A stretch of 64,000 bases of DNA, taken from Linnemannia elongata. Its lineage: Eukaryota; Mortierellomycota; Mortierellomycetes; Mortierellales; Mortierellaceae. Numbering within the stretch: the stretch's first letter is position 1; each line of letters starts with the position of its first letter. Positions 36,413 through 45,455 of the stretch are shown here, in pieces. The stretch is from the NCBI GenBank assembly GCA_036320915.1, contig JAXBDG010000025.1:1-64000 (forward strand), read 5' to 3'. A program made the translations under genes and the position numbers. The notes beneath the pieces were generated by a model. It was not told the DNA's origin, made no database searches, and saw only the letters and a list, made by a program, of their open reading frames with translations.

Positions 36413-37409
36413 CCTTCCCTCTGCCCTCCTTTAGCCTCTCCTTCTACCTTTCATCTCTCACCAATTCTTATTCTCTTCTACCTTTAGATGCACAATCAGG
36501 TCCTTGGCACCTCTCCCTGTAATCACTTCCTCTTTGAGTGCAGAATTACACGGACGGCAAGGCATAAGATACCTCGAAGAATAAACTATATTTTGCTTAT
36601 TTTATTCGTCCTGTATGACATATTTGACAAAGAAACAAACGAGCAAACAAGGACTGTGTAGGATCCTGAGCTTGGTGGAGCTTGATTTAGCCTTGTTTCC
36701 TTGTGTTTGAATATAAAGAGAGATTGAAGAGACGAGATCTGAAAAGAAGACAAAGCGAATGACGGTTCATGTTCAGTAATGGCCTGAAAGATGAGGCTAA
36801 TTTGTGTTTCGACTCTGGCCAGGTTCAAGTGTGAACGGGTGTAAAAATGAGTGTAACAAGGATGTAAAAGTCAGGTCAAGATGGCCGGCATCCTGAAGAC
36901 AAAAAAAAATTCGCCAGCAAAATGGACACTCAAGGCGTCAAACACCTTTTGTTGCCTTCTGTCAAATCAATGAGGCAAAAACAAAAAAAATGGACAATTC
37001 ACAGATAAGGGCGTCGCCTAGTCAAATGACTTAAGGCATCCAGCAGCGCTGGTCAAACCAGGATTAGACCAATTGTCGGCAAATAAAAACCGCCTCCTTT
37101 CTGCTGTAATCCTTACTCAGTTGTAAAGGAAGCAGAATCGAGTTTTGTTTACAATGGGGTAAGAAAAGGCGATGCCGTATGTTCCTACAAGTATGTAAAA
37201 AATGGATTTGGGGCTAATTGATACACCATTGTAAACATTCCAAAAAAACCAGAGCCTTACTGGGTTGTTCGACCTTCGTTTTATGAAATGCTTACCTATG
37301 TGTGTTTATTCACTCGTTGAGTGCGTCTTACACTAATGTAAAAGACCCCCTTTCATCGAATCTTTACTCATAGTACACTTTCATGCATACACCCTTGTAA
37401 GCATTTAAT

Positions 37410-39203
37410 TTACAGAGTATTGTAAGAAATTCTTTTTTGATTGTCGATATCCTTGAACGGAGGATTGTCGATATCCTTGGGCGGAGGACTGTCAATGTCC
37501 TTGGGTGGGGGATTGTTGAATTTGTCGTTTAAGGCAATGAGCATGTCAACCAGTCGCTTCTTGGAGCCAACAATCCACTCCGACCAGTCTATCATGTTGT
37601 CGATACTGTCGCAGGTGGAGATGCGACCAATCTTGGCGGAAAGTTTGTTGACATTACTATCATCCATAATTGTCTCAAGAACATAGCTCTCTGACTCTCC
37701 TGCAACTCCTCTCAACTCCTTGCGCCTCCAGCCTTCAATCAATTTTTTTGCCTCTAACTTTTGTGCCTGAGAACGGGAACGTGAGCGCTTCGGGGCTGAG
37801 TTTGACGGAAGCTTTTGGAGAGCTGTTGTTCCGGCATTATTGGAATCGGCAGAGCCTGCGTGAGTTTTGTTGAGCCTGGAATCACAAACATCACAGCAGT
37901 TGTCGACCTCTTTATGTTTGTTGTCAAAGACTCGGTTGAATATCTTTCTGCGACAGTCGTCGGTGTTGATGTAATCCCTGAGGTTGTGATCAATGCTGGC
38001 TTGTTTAGCGGTACCACGCAACACGCATAAAATACCAACGCCTCGAAGTGCTGAAGATCGAGCTGCACGTCCAAGACGTTGAGCGAGCGTGGTAATATTA
38101 GTCGGGCACTTGACTTGAACCACTCGAATGATGTCGTCAATGTCACATCCCATGCCTGCGGCCTCCGTAGACAACAGTACCCGGATCTGGCCCTTCCTGA
38201 ATCTCGACATGTAGAGTTCCTTGGTTTCGAATGTGAGCCCTGCATAATAATAGCCGATCCAACGCGGGTTTTTATTGCTGGTCCTGGCTTTTTCAATAAG
38301 TCGCTTGTAAACTCTGACCAGAGTTGCGGTGGAGTCGAAGTAGACGACTGACTTTTTGAAATCCAGAAGAAAGTCTAAGCTCTCCATGCAAGTGTTGTTG
38401 TCCTTGAATTGTCTGACCTCATATCTGATATTTGGGCGATCGGTATTCCCTCTAACGACTGGGACATCCTTGCTGAAATGAAGACTCGTAATAACATCAT
38501 CCAGAATCTGACCATGTAGCGTTGCCGAGACTGCGATAAATGCCACACCGGGCGGGACTCTACAACGCAGCTCTCCTATCAAAGCATAGTCCGTCCTGAA
38601 GTCCGAGCCCCAGGTACTTATGCAGTGCGCCTCGTCAATAACTACTGCCTGTACTCGCGTTCGCCATCTTGGATTCTCCCAAAGGGACACAAAACGGTCG
38701 TTCCCAAAGATGGTCTCCGGGGACATAAATACAGCTTGATACTCTCCGGCCGACAGCGCGCTCTCCAAGGTACTCGGCAGGTCCACACGACTATGAATGC
38801 AGATACTCTTGATGTCTACTGAGTGAAGTTTTCGGTGTTGTTCCTCCATAAGTGCAATCAAGGGCGAGATCACGACAATGACACGGCTTTTCCATAACAC
38901 CAAAGGAAGGAAATAAGCCAACGTCTTCCCCCAGCCGCAGCCTGCAATAAGAATGCAATCCTCTCCCCGACCTATATGCTTGACGACGGCCTCTTGTTGC
39001 TTCTTGGGCTCAAATCCAAAGTATTCTTGACACAACTCTGAGGCGTTCGCTGGATACACACACACTTGTTTGAACGGGTTCGACTCGATGCTCTGGTGCG
39101 ACTGGATTGTTGCAAAGCCTAATCGAGCTGTCATTCCTTTTTTCTTGCGTCTACGCACTGCTTGAGTGGCCTTCCTCACGATAGCCTTTCTCCCGATAGC
39201 CAT
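37410..39203 (-). CDS. RecQ-type ATP-dependent DNA helicase, right arm copy
   Basis: A 597-aa protein from an ATG at 39,203, identical in translation to the left-arm helicase. It includes the Walker A GCGWGKT, DEAH box, SAT, RLGRAARSS and the RecQ zinc cysteines. It is intact and reads inward. Full identity over the coding region, with changes only in low-complexity DNA nearby, points to a recent duplication or continuing gene conversion between arms. Either copy could supply helicase activity. Confidence 0.9.
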   Translation of the reverse strand: MAIGRKAIVRKATQAVRRRKKKGMTARLGFATIQSHQSIESNPFKQVCVYPANASELCQEYFGFEPKKQQEAVVKHIGRGEDCILIAGCGWGKTLAYFLPLVLWKSRVIVVISPLIALMEEQHRKLHSVDIKSICIHSRVDLPSTLESALSAGEYQAVFMSPETIFGNDRFVSLWENPRWRTRVQAVVIDEAHCISTWGSDFRTDYALIGELRCRVPPGVAFIAVSATLHGQILDDVITSLHFSKDVPVVRGNTDRPNIRYEVRQFKDNNTCMESLDFLLDFKKSVVYFDSTATLVRVYKRLIEKARTSNKNPRWIGYYYAGLTFETKELYMSRFRKGQIRVLLSTEAAGMGCDIDDIIRVVQVKCPTNITTLAQRLGRAARSSALRGVGILCVLRGTAKQASIDHNLRDYINTDDCRRKIFNRVFDNKHKEVDNCCDVCDSRLNKTHAGSADSNNAGTTALQKLPSNSAPKRSRSRSQAQKLEAKKLIEGWRRKELRGVAGESESYVLETIMDDSNVNKLSAKIGRISTCDSIDNMIDWSEWIVGSKKRLVDMLIALNDKFNNPPPKDIDSPPPKDIDNPPFKDIDNQKRISYNTL

Positions 39204-39685
39204 ACTGACAATGGGGCGAGAGAACTGAAAGGGGCAGTGACAATAGCAAAAGGCGACGGCAGAGAGAGAGAACAGTCGGAAGGCGCTGGCTTTGAAGCGG
39301 TGTTTGGTAGGGATAGAGAGAGCTGTAAATATGGCTAGTGGGGATATGAAAGGAGAGAGAAGCAAGTTTTATTTACTTAGGCTGAGGGAAGCAGAGAGAA
39401 AGGGGGATGAACTACAGAGATGACAAGCGTTGATGAGGGCAATCAGATGATGAAGAGAGATGAACAGTGCGAGTGTGAGAACGAGCAGCCTTGCTTTTGG
39501 GGAGTAAAAGACCCTTAACTGCCTTGCTATTGGGGGGAGAAACCCTTAACAACCTTCCTTTTTGGTTTTACGACCCGCTCCGCCAATAACTCAAAATTTT
39601 GACCCAGACCCTCACTGCGTGAGGTCTTCGCTGCGCGAAGGAATTGGATTCTAACCCACGAGGGGAGGGGATGGAAGCGAGACTA

Positions 39686-39693
39686 GCGCAGTG
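39686..39693. repeat. Target-site duplication, right copy (8 bp)
   Basis: GCGCAGTG flush with the right arm tip. Joining the flanks at one copy gives an empty site in which TTTTGCCAC and GTGGCAAAA form an imperfect hairpin around the insertion point. Confidence 0.85.
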
Positions 39694-40116
39694 GCAAAAA
39701 CGATCCCATACTCACTCGCCAACAAATAATCTCATTTGACATATACAGCAACACCATCAAATCTGTTATATAAGTAAGGAGTTAGCCCTCCCCACAAAGT
39801 TTAGTTCTTTACCTGTTAACTTGAATACACTCTTTCATCCACCTTTAACTCCTGTCCCCCTCCTTGAACATTTCCCTTGCTCTCCCTTGCACTGTTCCGT
39901 CTTGGGAAGATCAGTCTGTCTTGCCTAGTTCACAACACGCCGCTCCTTTCGTCTCTTTCTGCCACCACTCGAACATCCTCGCTCTCAGCGCACTCCCATT
40001 ATCCCCTCACCATTATAAGATTACGCATTACTCGCATCGTCACTCTGCTTTCCCCCGTCATTCCATCATTCCCTGCACTTGAACTGGTCTTTTTAGTTCT
40101 ACGCACATTCACCACA

Positions 40117-41832
40117 ATGTTTGACATCCCGGAGCTCGACGAAATGGTCTATTTGCAGCTAGACCGGCGCACTCTCGCGCGGTGTGCACGCGTCAACAAG
40201 AAATGGCATCGTGTCGTCACTCCCTATGTCTGGCACAATCCTTGTAAAGTTCAATGGAATTACGGGAGGGCATTCTACAAAATGGTTTTGCGCGACTATC
40301 TTGAAGAGCAAGAACGCCAGCGGCAGCCACCAAAGGAGGACCCCGGTTTGGAGCAACTCCTCCAAACACGATCGTTGCCTCCTTTGTCACTCCTGGCCAA
40401 ATACGGTGCTTATATTCGACTCATCCCAAAGGACTCTTCACGACTTCTGGCCAATCTTACAAGTGAGCTGTCCTATGTGTCAAGAGAAGAGGCTATCGAC
40501 GTTGCACCCCAGGACTTGTTCCGCCACCTGCTCAAACATTGCACCGCTCTTAAAGTACAGCACCTGCGCCTGCAAGGTGATCTCCTCAAGTCCGACCACC
40601 TGTTAAAAACAGTCGCCGACTTCATACTCCCTCATGCCCGCAGGATGGTTATTGACCGTGGTCCTGTGGAGTCTTGGAGACTCAAGTTTCTGCTGGCTCG
40701 ATGTTCAAGCAAGTTGGAGGAGCTGACTCTTGAAACCGCTATTACAGGCCCAGAAGACGGGAGGTTGAATGAGGAAGAGTCCAAAGAGGAAGAAGTATTG
40801 AGCACAGGAGCGCAACCCAGGTGTCTGACGCTGAGTTTTTGGGGAGACACATCGGAGTCAAAGGCATTCTGGCCATGGTTGTGGAGGCGTTGCATGCATG
40901 TCGAAAGATTAGAGGTGCTGTGTGCCAATGATACCGTCCACAGTCTGGCTGAAGGGATGTTGTCCCACATGTCCAATCTCGACAGTATTAAGTTGGGATC
41001 AGAAACGTGCGCCTTTCCGGACGAGGACGGATATGCTACCTATTGCATGGAGCTGGAGGACGAGCATGTCGCAACAGTGTTGTCGAGTTGTCGCAAAGGA
41101 TGGAAGGCGGTGGAATTGCGGTCCAGTGCGTCCATTGAGGACGCTGCATGGAAATCCCTGGCCAATCACTTTTCTACATTGGAGAAGATTGTCATCCTTG
41201 GAGGTGTATCCATTGGCAGCGAATGTCTGAGGCGTATTCTCTCTTCCTGCCCCAACCTCCACACCTTGGTCACCATCGATGACGGGAATTACCTCAACGA
41301 TGACAACTTTTCTACTACAATGTACGCCAAAGAGTTTGTTGATCTGGATCAGGCGACAGGAGAACTCAACCCATGGGCATGCGAGAGGTCTCTCAAGGTT
41401 CTCAAGGTCTTAGTCGCAAGCGTGTCTGACAACCCTAACGCCTACCGCCCAGCGACTCAGAGACAAGTATACAAGCGTCTTGCCCGATTTATCAATCTGG
41501 AAACGTTATGGTTGGGACACGACCCGCGCATTAGTATCGAACGTAAATCAGATACCACAGCGGACACGCAGGACAAATGTCTGCAGATGTCGTTGGACAG
41601 TGGATTGGACATGCTTCAAGGACTGACAGCATTGCAGGAATTGAGCGTCTCCAATATGCGCACATTGATCGGTTGGAAGGAGCTTCAATGGATGACCCAG
41701 CACTGGCCCAGGCTGCGTATCATCATGGGGATGGATGGGAAGGGCCGCGACAAGGAGGCTGCACAGTGGCTACAAGACTACCATTCACGTATTAAATTAC
41801 GCGCGGAATGGCGGAAAGACGATCGATATTAA
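40117..41832 (+). CDS. F-box protein with leucine-rich C-terminal region
   Basis: A single-exon 571-aa protein from ATG 40,117 (MFDIPELDEMVYLQLDRRTL). The frame is open upstream but without a better ATG. Residues 1-50 fit an F-box-like domain (IPELDEMVYLQLD, LARCARVNKKWHRVV, YVWHNP), which would bind Skp1 in an SCF ubiquitin ligase. The rest has irregular leucine-rich segments (LRLQGDLL, LDSIKLGSE, LHTLVTIDD, LQELSVSNMRTL) of the kind fungal F-box proteins use for substrate recognition. It starts about 420 bp from the end of the big element. The target is unknown. Confidence 0.75.
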   Translation: MFDIPELDEMVYLQLDRRTLARCARVNKKWHRVVTPYVWHNPCKVQWNYGRAFYKMVLRDYLEEQERQRQPPKEDPGLEQLLQTRSLPPLSLLAKYGAYIRLIPKDSSRLLANLTSELSYVSREEAIDVAPQDLFRHLLKHCTALKVQHLRLQGDLLKSDHLLKTVADFILPHARRMVIDRGPVESWRLKFLLARCSSKLEELTLETAITGPEDGRLNEEESKEEEVLSTGAQPRCLTLSFWGDTSESKAFWPWLWRRCMHVERLEVLCANDTVHSLAEGMLSHMSNLDSIKLGSETCAFPDEDGYATYCMELEDEHVATVLSSCRKGWKAVELRSSASIEDAAWKSLANHFSTLEKIVILGGVSIGSECLRRILSSCPNLHTLVTIDDGNYLNDDNFSTTMYAKEFVDLDQATGELNPWACERSLKVLKVLVASVSDNPNAYRPATQRQVYKRLARFINLETLWLGHDPRISIERKSDTTADTQDKCLQMSLDSGLDMLQGLTALQELSVSNMRTLIGWKELQWMTQHWPRLRIIMGMDGKGRDKEAAQWLQDYHSRIKLRAEWRKDDRY

Positions 41833-42401
41833 AACTGCGGGCCATTGTACAACCCAAAAATGGACTCTGTCCTGTCTCTCGCACACTGTTGGGTCAGGGT
41901 AAAAGAATAAAGGGAGAGTATGAACGATATGTCGGAGAGTAGAATAACGAGACGAAAGTTTTTTCTTTTTCTTTTTCTACAACATCGCCTCCTGAAGGCT
42001 TTCAAATTTTTTTTGTTACACGACATTATAATTATCGAAAGTCATAAGAAAGAAGATGGTTTAGGATATTGGTGCCGTCCCAGACTGAAGAAGATATTTA
42101 GAAAGGATTTGATCCCTACTCACTTGCACCAAGTGGCGAGGTGGAAGAAAGAAAGGGGTTAATATCTGGGAGCTTGTCTTTCCTTTTTGTCTTCGACAAC
42201 TAAAAAATAATGGAGGGTGAGCATAGCAATCCAGCACTCACACCACTTACATAATGTGACCAAATAAAGAGATTGACTTGAGTTTGTTTGACCTTTGCAT
42301 GGGCGACTACACTTACTTAGTCCGGAATCACAGCACTCACTCCTTCATCTCTTATTGAATTCTGTCAATCCATGTGAAGAGCTATGACCGATCAATTCAA
42401 G
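41833..42401. other. Intergenic
   Basis: No supported gene; AT-rich. Confidence 0.4.
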
Positions 42402-42476
42402 GATAGCTGCCTTGTGACAGTCAAGCGATCATAGCGACGTTGCTTTTTAATCTTTCGATGTCGGCTCTTGCAAATC
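42402..42476 (+). pseudogene. Degenerate 28S rRNA fragment (domain V), copy 1
   Basis: GGATAGCTGCCTTGTGACAG is followed by TCAAGCGATCATAGCGACG and TTCGATGTCGGCTCTT. This matches the near-universal 28S stretch GGATAACTGGCTTGTGGCAG through GATGTCGGCTCTTCC, with several substitutions, and then stops abruptly at GCAAATCC. Confidence 0.75.
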
Positions 42477-42833
42477 CTTGCTTCAGCAGGAGTTTCGAGG
42501 TCGCGTTGTCGATGCTTTTTGTTCACTTGTCGTAATTCCCTTTGAAATAAAAAAGTAATTAAGTACTAAACCAAAAAAACAAGTTAATTTCATGAAAATT
42601 GGCATATTAAAATCCATTCAGGACATATGATTTAGATCCGTGCCAAGACTTTTGGTATTTGTTTATTGAAGCAATGTTTTGGATTTAATAAAGGCCCACT
42701 GAGCTAGAAATGAAAGGAGTAGATAAGAGTAGGCAGAAGTGTGTGGATAGGAGTCGGTGAGAAAGGTGGGGGATCTTTACTAAATTCACTATAAAATAGC
42801 TACACACACTCTCTCTCTCTCTCTTCATCACTG

Positions 42834-43892
42834 TTAATAAGGCACGAGGATTCTCTGAATTAAGGTGCCCACAATGGTCACAGTCGAATTGGTCTTTTGT
42901 ACCTCAGACAGCACATCAATACCGCTGGCTGCGAGTGAGTTTTGCCCCAAGTTCAAAGTGGCCAGAGTCACGTTGGTCTTAAGTGCCTCAGACAGCGCAT
43001 GGGCTCCGTCGGGTCCGATCCAGTTGGTGTTCAAGTTCAAAGTCGTGAGAGTCGAGTTGGCCTTAAGTGCATCAGACAGCGCTTTTGCTCCATTGTCCCC
43101 GATCGAGTTGTCTCTCAGTTCCAGAGTGATCAGAGTCGAGTTGGTCTTGAGTATCCCCGATCCAGTTGGTGTCCAAGTTCAATGTTTCGAGGGTCGAATT
43201 GGTCTTGAGTGCCTCAGAGAGTGAAATAGCTCCATTGTCCCCGATGAAGCTGTCCCCCAAGTCCAAAGTAGTCAGGGTCGAGTTGGCCTTGAGTGTCTCA
43301 GACAGCGCTGCAGCTCTGTTATCTCCAATCGGGTTGCTATTCAGCCAGAGTCGAGTTGGTCTTGAGTGCCTCAGACATCATCTGTGATCCGTTGGGTCCG
43401 ATCGAATTTTTTTTTTAAGTTCAAAATGGTGAGAGTCGAGTTGGCTTTAAGTGCATCAGACAGCGCAATAGCTCCATTGTCCCCGATCGAGTTGTCCCTC
43501 AGTTCCAGAGTGATCAGAGTCGAGTTGGTCTTGAGTGCCTCAGATAGCGCAATAGCTCCGTTGTCCCCGATCGAGTTGTACTGCAAGGCCAAAGTGGTTA
43601 GGTACGAGTTCGCCATAATGCGAGAAACCACTTGGCCTTGCTCAGATGTTGATGGTTGGTTTTCATAGGCATAGCTGTTAATCGTTAGGTGTTGTATAAA
43701 GTGCTTGTTTCTCTCAACAGACTCCATGCTGAGACCATGTTTCGACAACACAACAGAGTTGTAGAGTGGTGGTGTAAATGAGTCGTTCCATTCCTGACTC
43801 ACACGCGCACAGGATGCGAGGTCTTTAATTCCAAGGCTGCTGGTAATTCTTGAGCGAATCTCAGGTAAATCGAGGGGATGTGTTGGGAACAT
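42834..43892 (-). pseudogene. Broken F-box protein with ribonuclease-inhibitor-type LRRs
   Basis: Reading from ATG 43,892 (MFPTHPLDLPEIRSRITSSL) gives an F-box-like start (IKDLASCARVSQEWNDSFTP). A series of about 28-aa LRRs follows, of the type NSIGDNGAIALSEALKTNST, similar in repeat style to NLRC3/RNI proteins. The first frame ends near 43,371 at a T-run (about 43,407). Later LRRs read in other frames down to 42,834 with at least two more shifts and a deleted repeat near 43,155. The DNA repeat is about 84 bp, so unequal exchange is easy. A 21-bp minisatellite sits at the 5' end. A relic of the same family lies at 11.85 kb. Confidence 0.75.
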
Positions 43893-43929
43893 CCTTATCC
43901 TGCAGGATGAAGAATATGACAGGCGTGGC

Positions 43930-44095
43930 AGGAACGGAATGGGATAAGAGCGAGAGAGGAATGGGAGGAGAGTGAAAAAAGGAATGGGAGGAGAGTGAGA
44001 AAGGAATGGGATGAGAGTGAGAAAGGAATGGGATGAGAGTGAGAAAGGAATGGATGAGAGTGAGAAAGGAATGGGAGGAGAGGAGGAATGGAATG
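43930..44095. repeat. 21-bp minisatellite upstream of the F-box/LRR gene
   Basis: About seven copies close to GGAATGGGATGAGAGTGAGAA, varying by a few bases. Confidence 0.8.
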
Positions 44096-44356
44096 GGACC
44101 ACGAAAATAGTGTCGAGATTTATAATTAACGCCTCAAAACTTTATTTCCATTTGCTCTGTCGATGCAGACCACTATCTCTTGGTGTCGAGTTTACTCCGC
44201 CCTTTCATTATGTTGGAGGCAAAGCACTTACTGAATGAGTAAAAGAGTAGATTCGATTGACCCATGGGCTCCTTTGATTTGTAATCATGCTGTTGACGCT
44301 TTGTTCGCGTGAATGAATTTTGTTTGTATATTCTAACTCGGTCAAAACCCCGCCTG

Positions 44357-44495
44357 CATAGTTGACGATGTTGCTTTTTGATAATTTGATGTCGAGTCTT
44401 CCTATCATACTGAAGCAGAATTCTGCAAGCTTTGGATTGTTCTCCCACTAAAAGGGAAACAAGACCTACGGTTTGGACCATCGTGGAGAGAGATG
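44357..44495 (+). pseudogene. Degenerate 28S rRNA fragment (domain V), copy 2
   Basis: CATAGTTGACGATGTTGCTT is followed by GTCTTCCTATCATACTGAAG, then CAGAATTCTGCAAGCTTTGG, ATTGTTCTCCCACTAAAAGG and GACCATCGTGGAGAGAG. This is in the order and spacing of the conserved 28S region beginning CATAGCGACGTTGCTTTTTG. It is diverged at positions invariant in working rRNA. It overlaps copy 1 in rRNA coordinates and has the same orientation. Confidence 0.8.
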
Positions 44496-44934
44496 ATGAG
44501 GCTGAGGAAGAAAAGGAGGCGGACGAGGTTGATGAGAAAGGCATCCGGGAGAATATTGGAGGCGGTCGGGTTAAGAGCATGTCGTGCGCTATTCAGAAGA
44601 ACACTTCTGGTACTCCTGGAGGAAGGGTGCGTGTTAGTGGAGATGAACACTGCACTTGAGGATAAGATATTATCACAGTTGCTGCAAAGGGCATGGTCTA
44701 CCCGAAAAAGAAATAAATAAGAGGTGAATTATGTTTGCTATACATTTTTTTGAGACGCTGCCAGTCACTGTTGAGAGTCTGCAAATCACCTTGTACCATA
44801 AAACCATGCAGATGGCGGCGCATGAACAAATGGCACTGCCATGTTCCTGGTCTTTTTCTGTTTCTCACTTACTCTTCGCTCTCTTCTCTTTCCTTTACCT
44901 CTTTCTCCCGACAACTCACCATTCATACAATGGA

Positions 44935-45085
44935 ACAAAGAAAAGCAAGAGAAGAAAGAAGAAGAGAAAGGGAAAAAGAGAGAAAGAGAAAGAGAGAAAA
45001 AGATAAAGGAAGGGACAGAGAAAGAGATAAAGAAAGAGAGAGAGAAAGGGAGAGAGAAAGAGATAAAGAGAGACGAGAAGAGAGG
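44935..45085. repeat. GA-rich microsatellite upstream of the sacsin-like gene
   Basis: GAGAAAGAGA-type repeats. The ORFs across it (runs of R, K and E) are artefacts. Confidence 0.75.
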
Positions 45086-45455
45086 AGAGGAGATATTAGT
45101 AGGATCTCTAATTGACAAACACTAGATAATTGCACATTCCATTGGAGCTCATGTGCTTCTTGACTGCTTTTTTTAGGCCCTCCTTTCAATGCAGCCCCTG
45201 TTTGCATGTCTCTGCTGACCACAGCAAAGTGGACGACATCTCTCTCCTGTTTCCTCTTCGCCATCATCTTTCTTCTTCCCTCTCTTTCTTCCTGTTTTCG
45301 CTTCTTCGCGCACACATATACCTCTATTTTTCCTTCTCGCACACATACACTCCTATCAACATATATATACATTCATATCTTTGTACACTTACAAACATCT
45401 TACCCACACTTTAAGAGCCCCAAACACACAAAAAAATATCTCCACAGTTGCCACG

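Larger units (their letters stand above)
12139..39685. mobile_element. 27.5-kb MULE-like element with 5.6-kb terminal inverted repeats carrying RecQ helicase genes
   Basis: Near-identical inverted arms (12,139-17,707 and 34,109-39,685) flank a 16.4-kb core, and a perfect 8-bp direct repeat flanks the whole unit. The core holds a Mutator-like transposase gene with Ulp1-like, FAR1-type, MULE and SWIM regions, plus two zinc-finger genes. MULEs are known to make 8-11 bp (usually 9 bp) duplications and can have long terminal repeats, so both facts fit. Arms of this length with an intact helicase gene in each are unusual. The transposase gene is now broken by at least three one-base frameshifts and a nested pogo element. 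Alternative reading: a palindromic duplication of a helicase-bearing repeat around an older MULE. The flush duplication argues against that. Confidence 0.75.
34109..39685 (-). repeat. Right terminal inverted repeat (about 5.58 kb)
   Basis: Reverse complement of 12,139-17,707, with the same gene, minisatellite, palindrome and cassette repeats in mirror order. About 8 bp longer than the left arm, accounted for by low-complexity indels. Confidence 0.9.

Noticed and set aside
12139..39685. Idea that the whole inverted repeat is an assembly palindrome
   Set aside because: The flush 8-bp direct duplication, different sequences outside both tips, and real differences between arms argue against it, though long-read proof is still worth having.
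12139..39685. hAT, KDZ/Zisupton or P-element identity based on the 8-bp duplication
   Set aside because: The core transposase shows MULE motifs (VMMVDQDAAMD, CIWH, SWIM) rather than hAT or KDZ ones, and the tip TAGTCTCG does not fit the usual hAT YARNG pattern.
44735..45372. Basic ORFs rich in KERERE near 45 kb
   Set aside because: Microsatellite artefact upstream of the sacsin-like gene.
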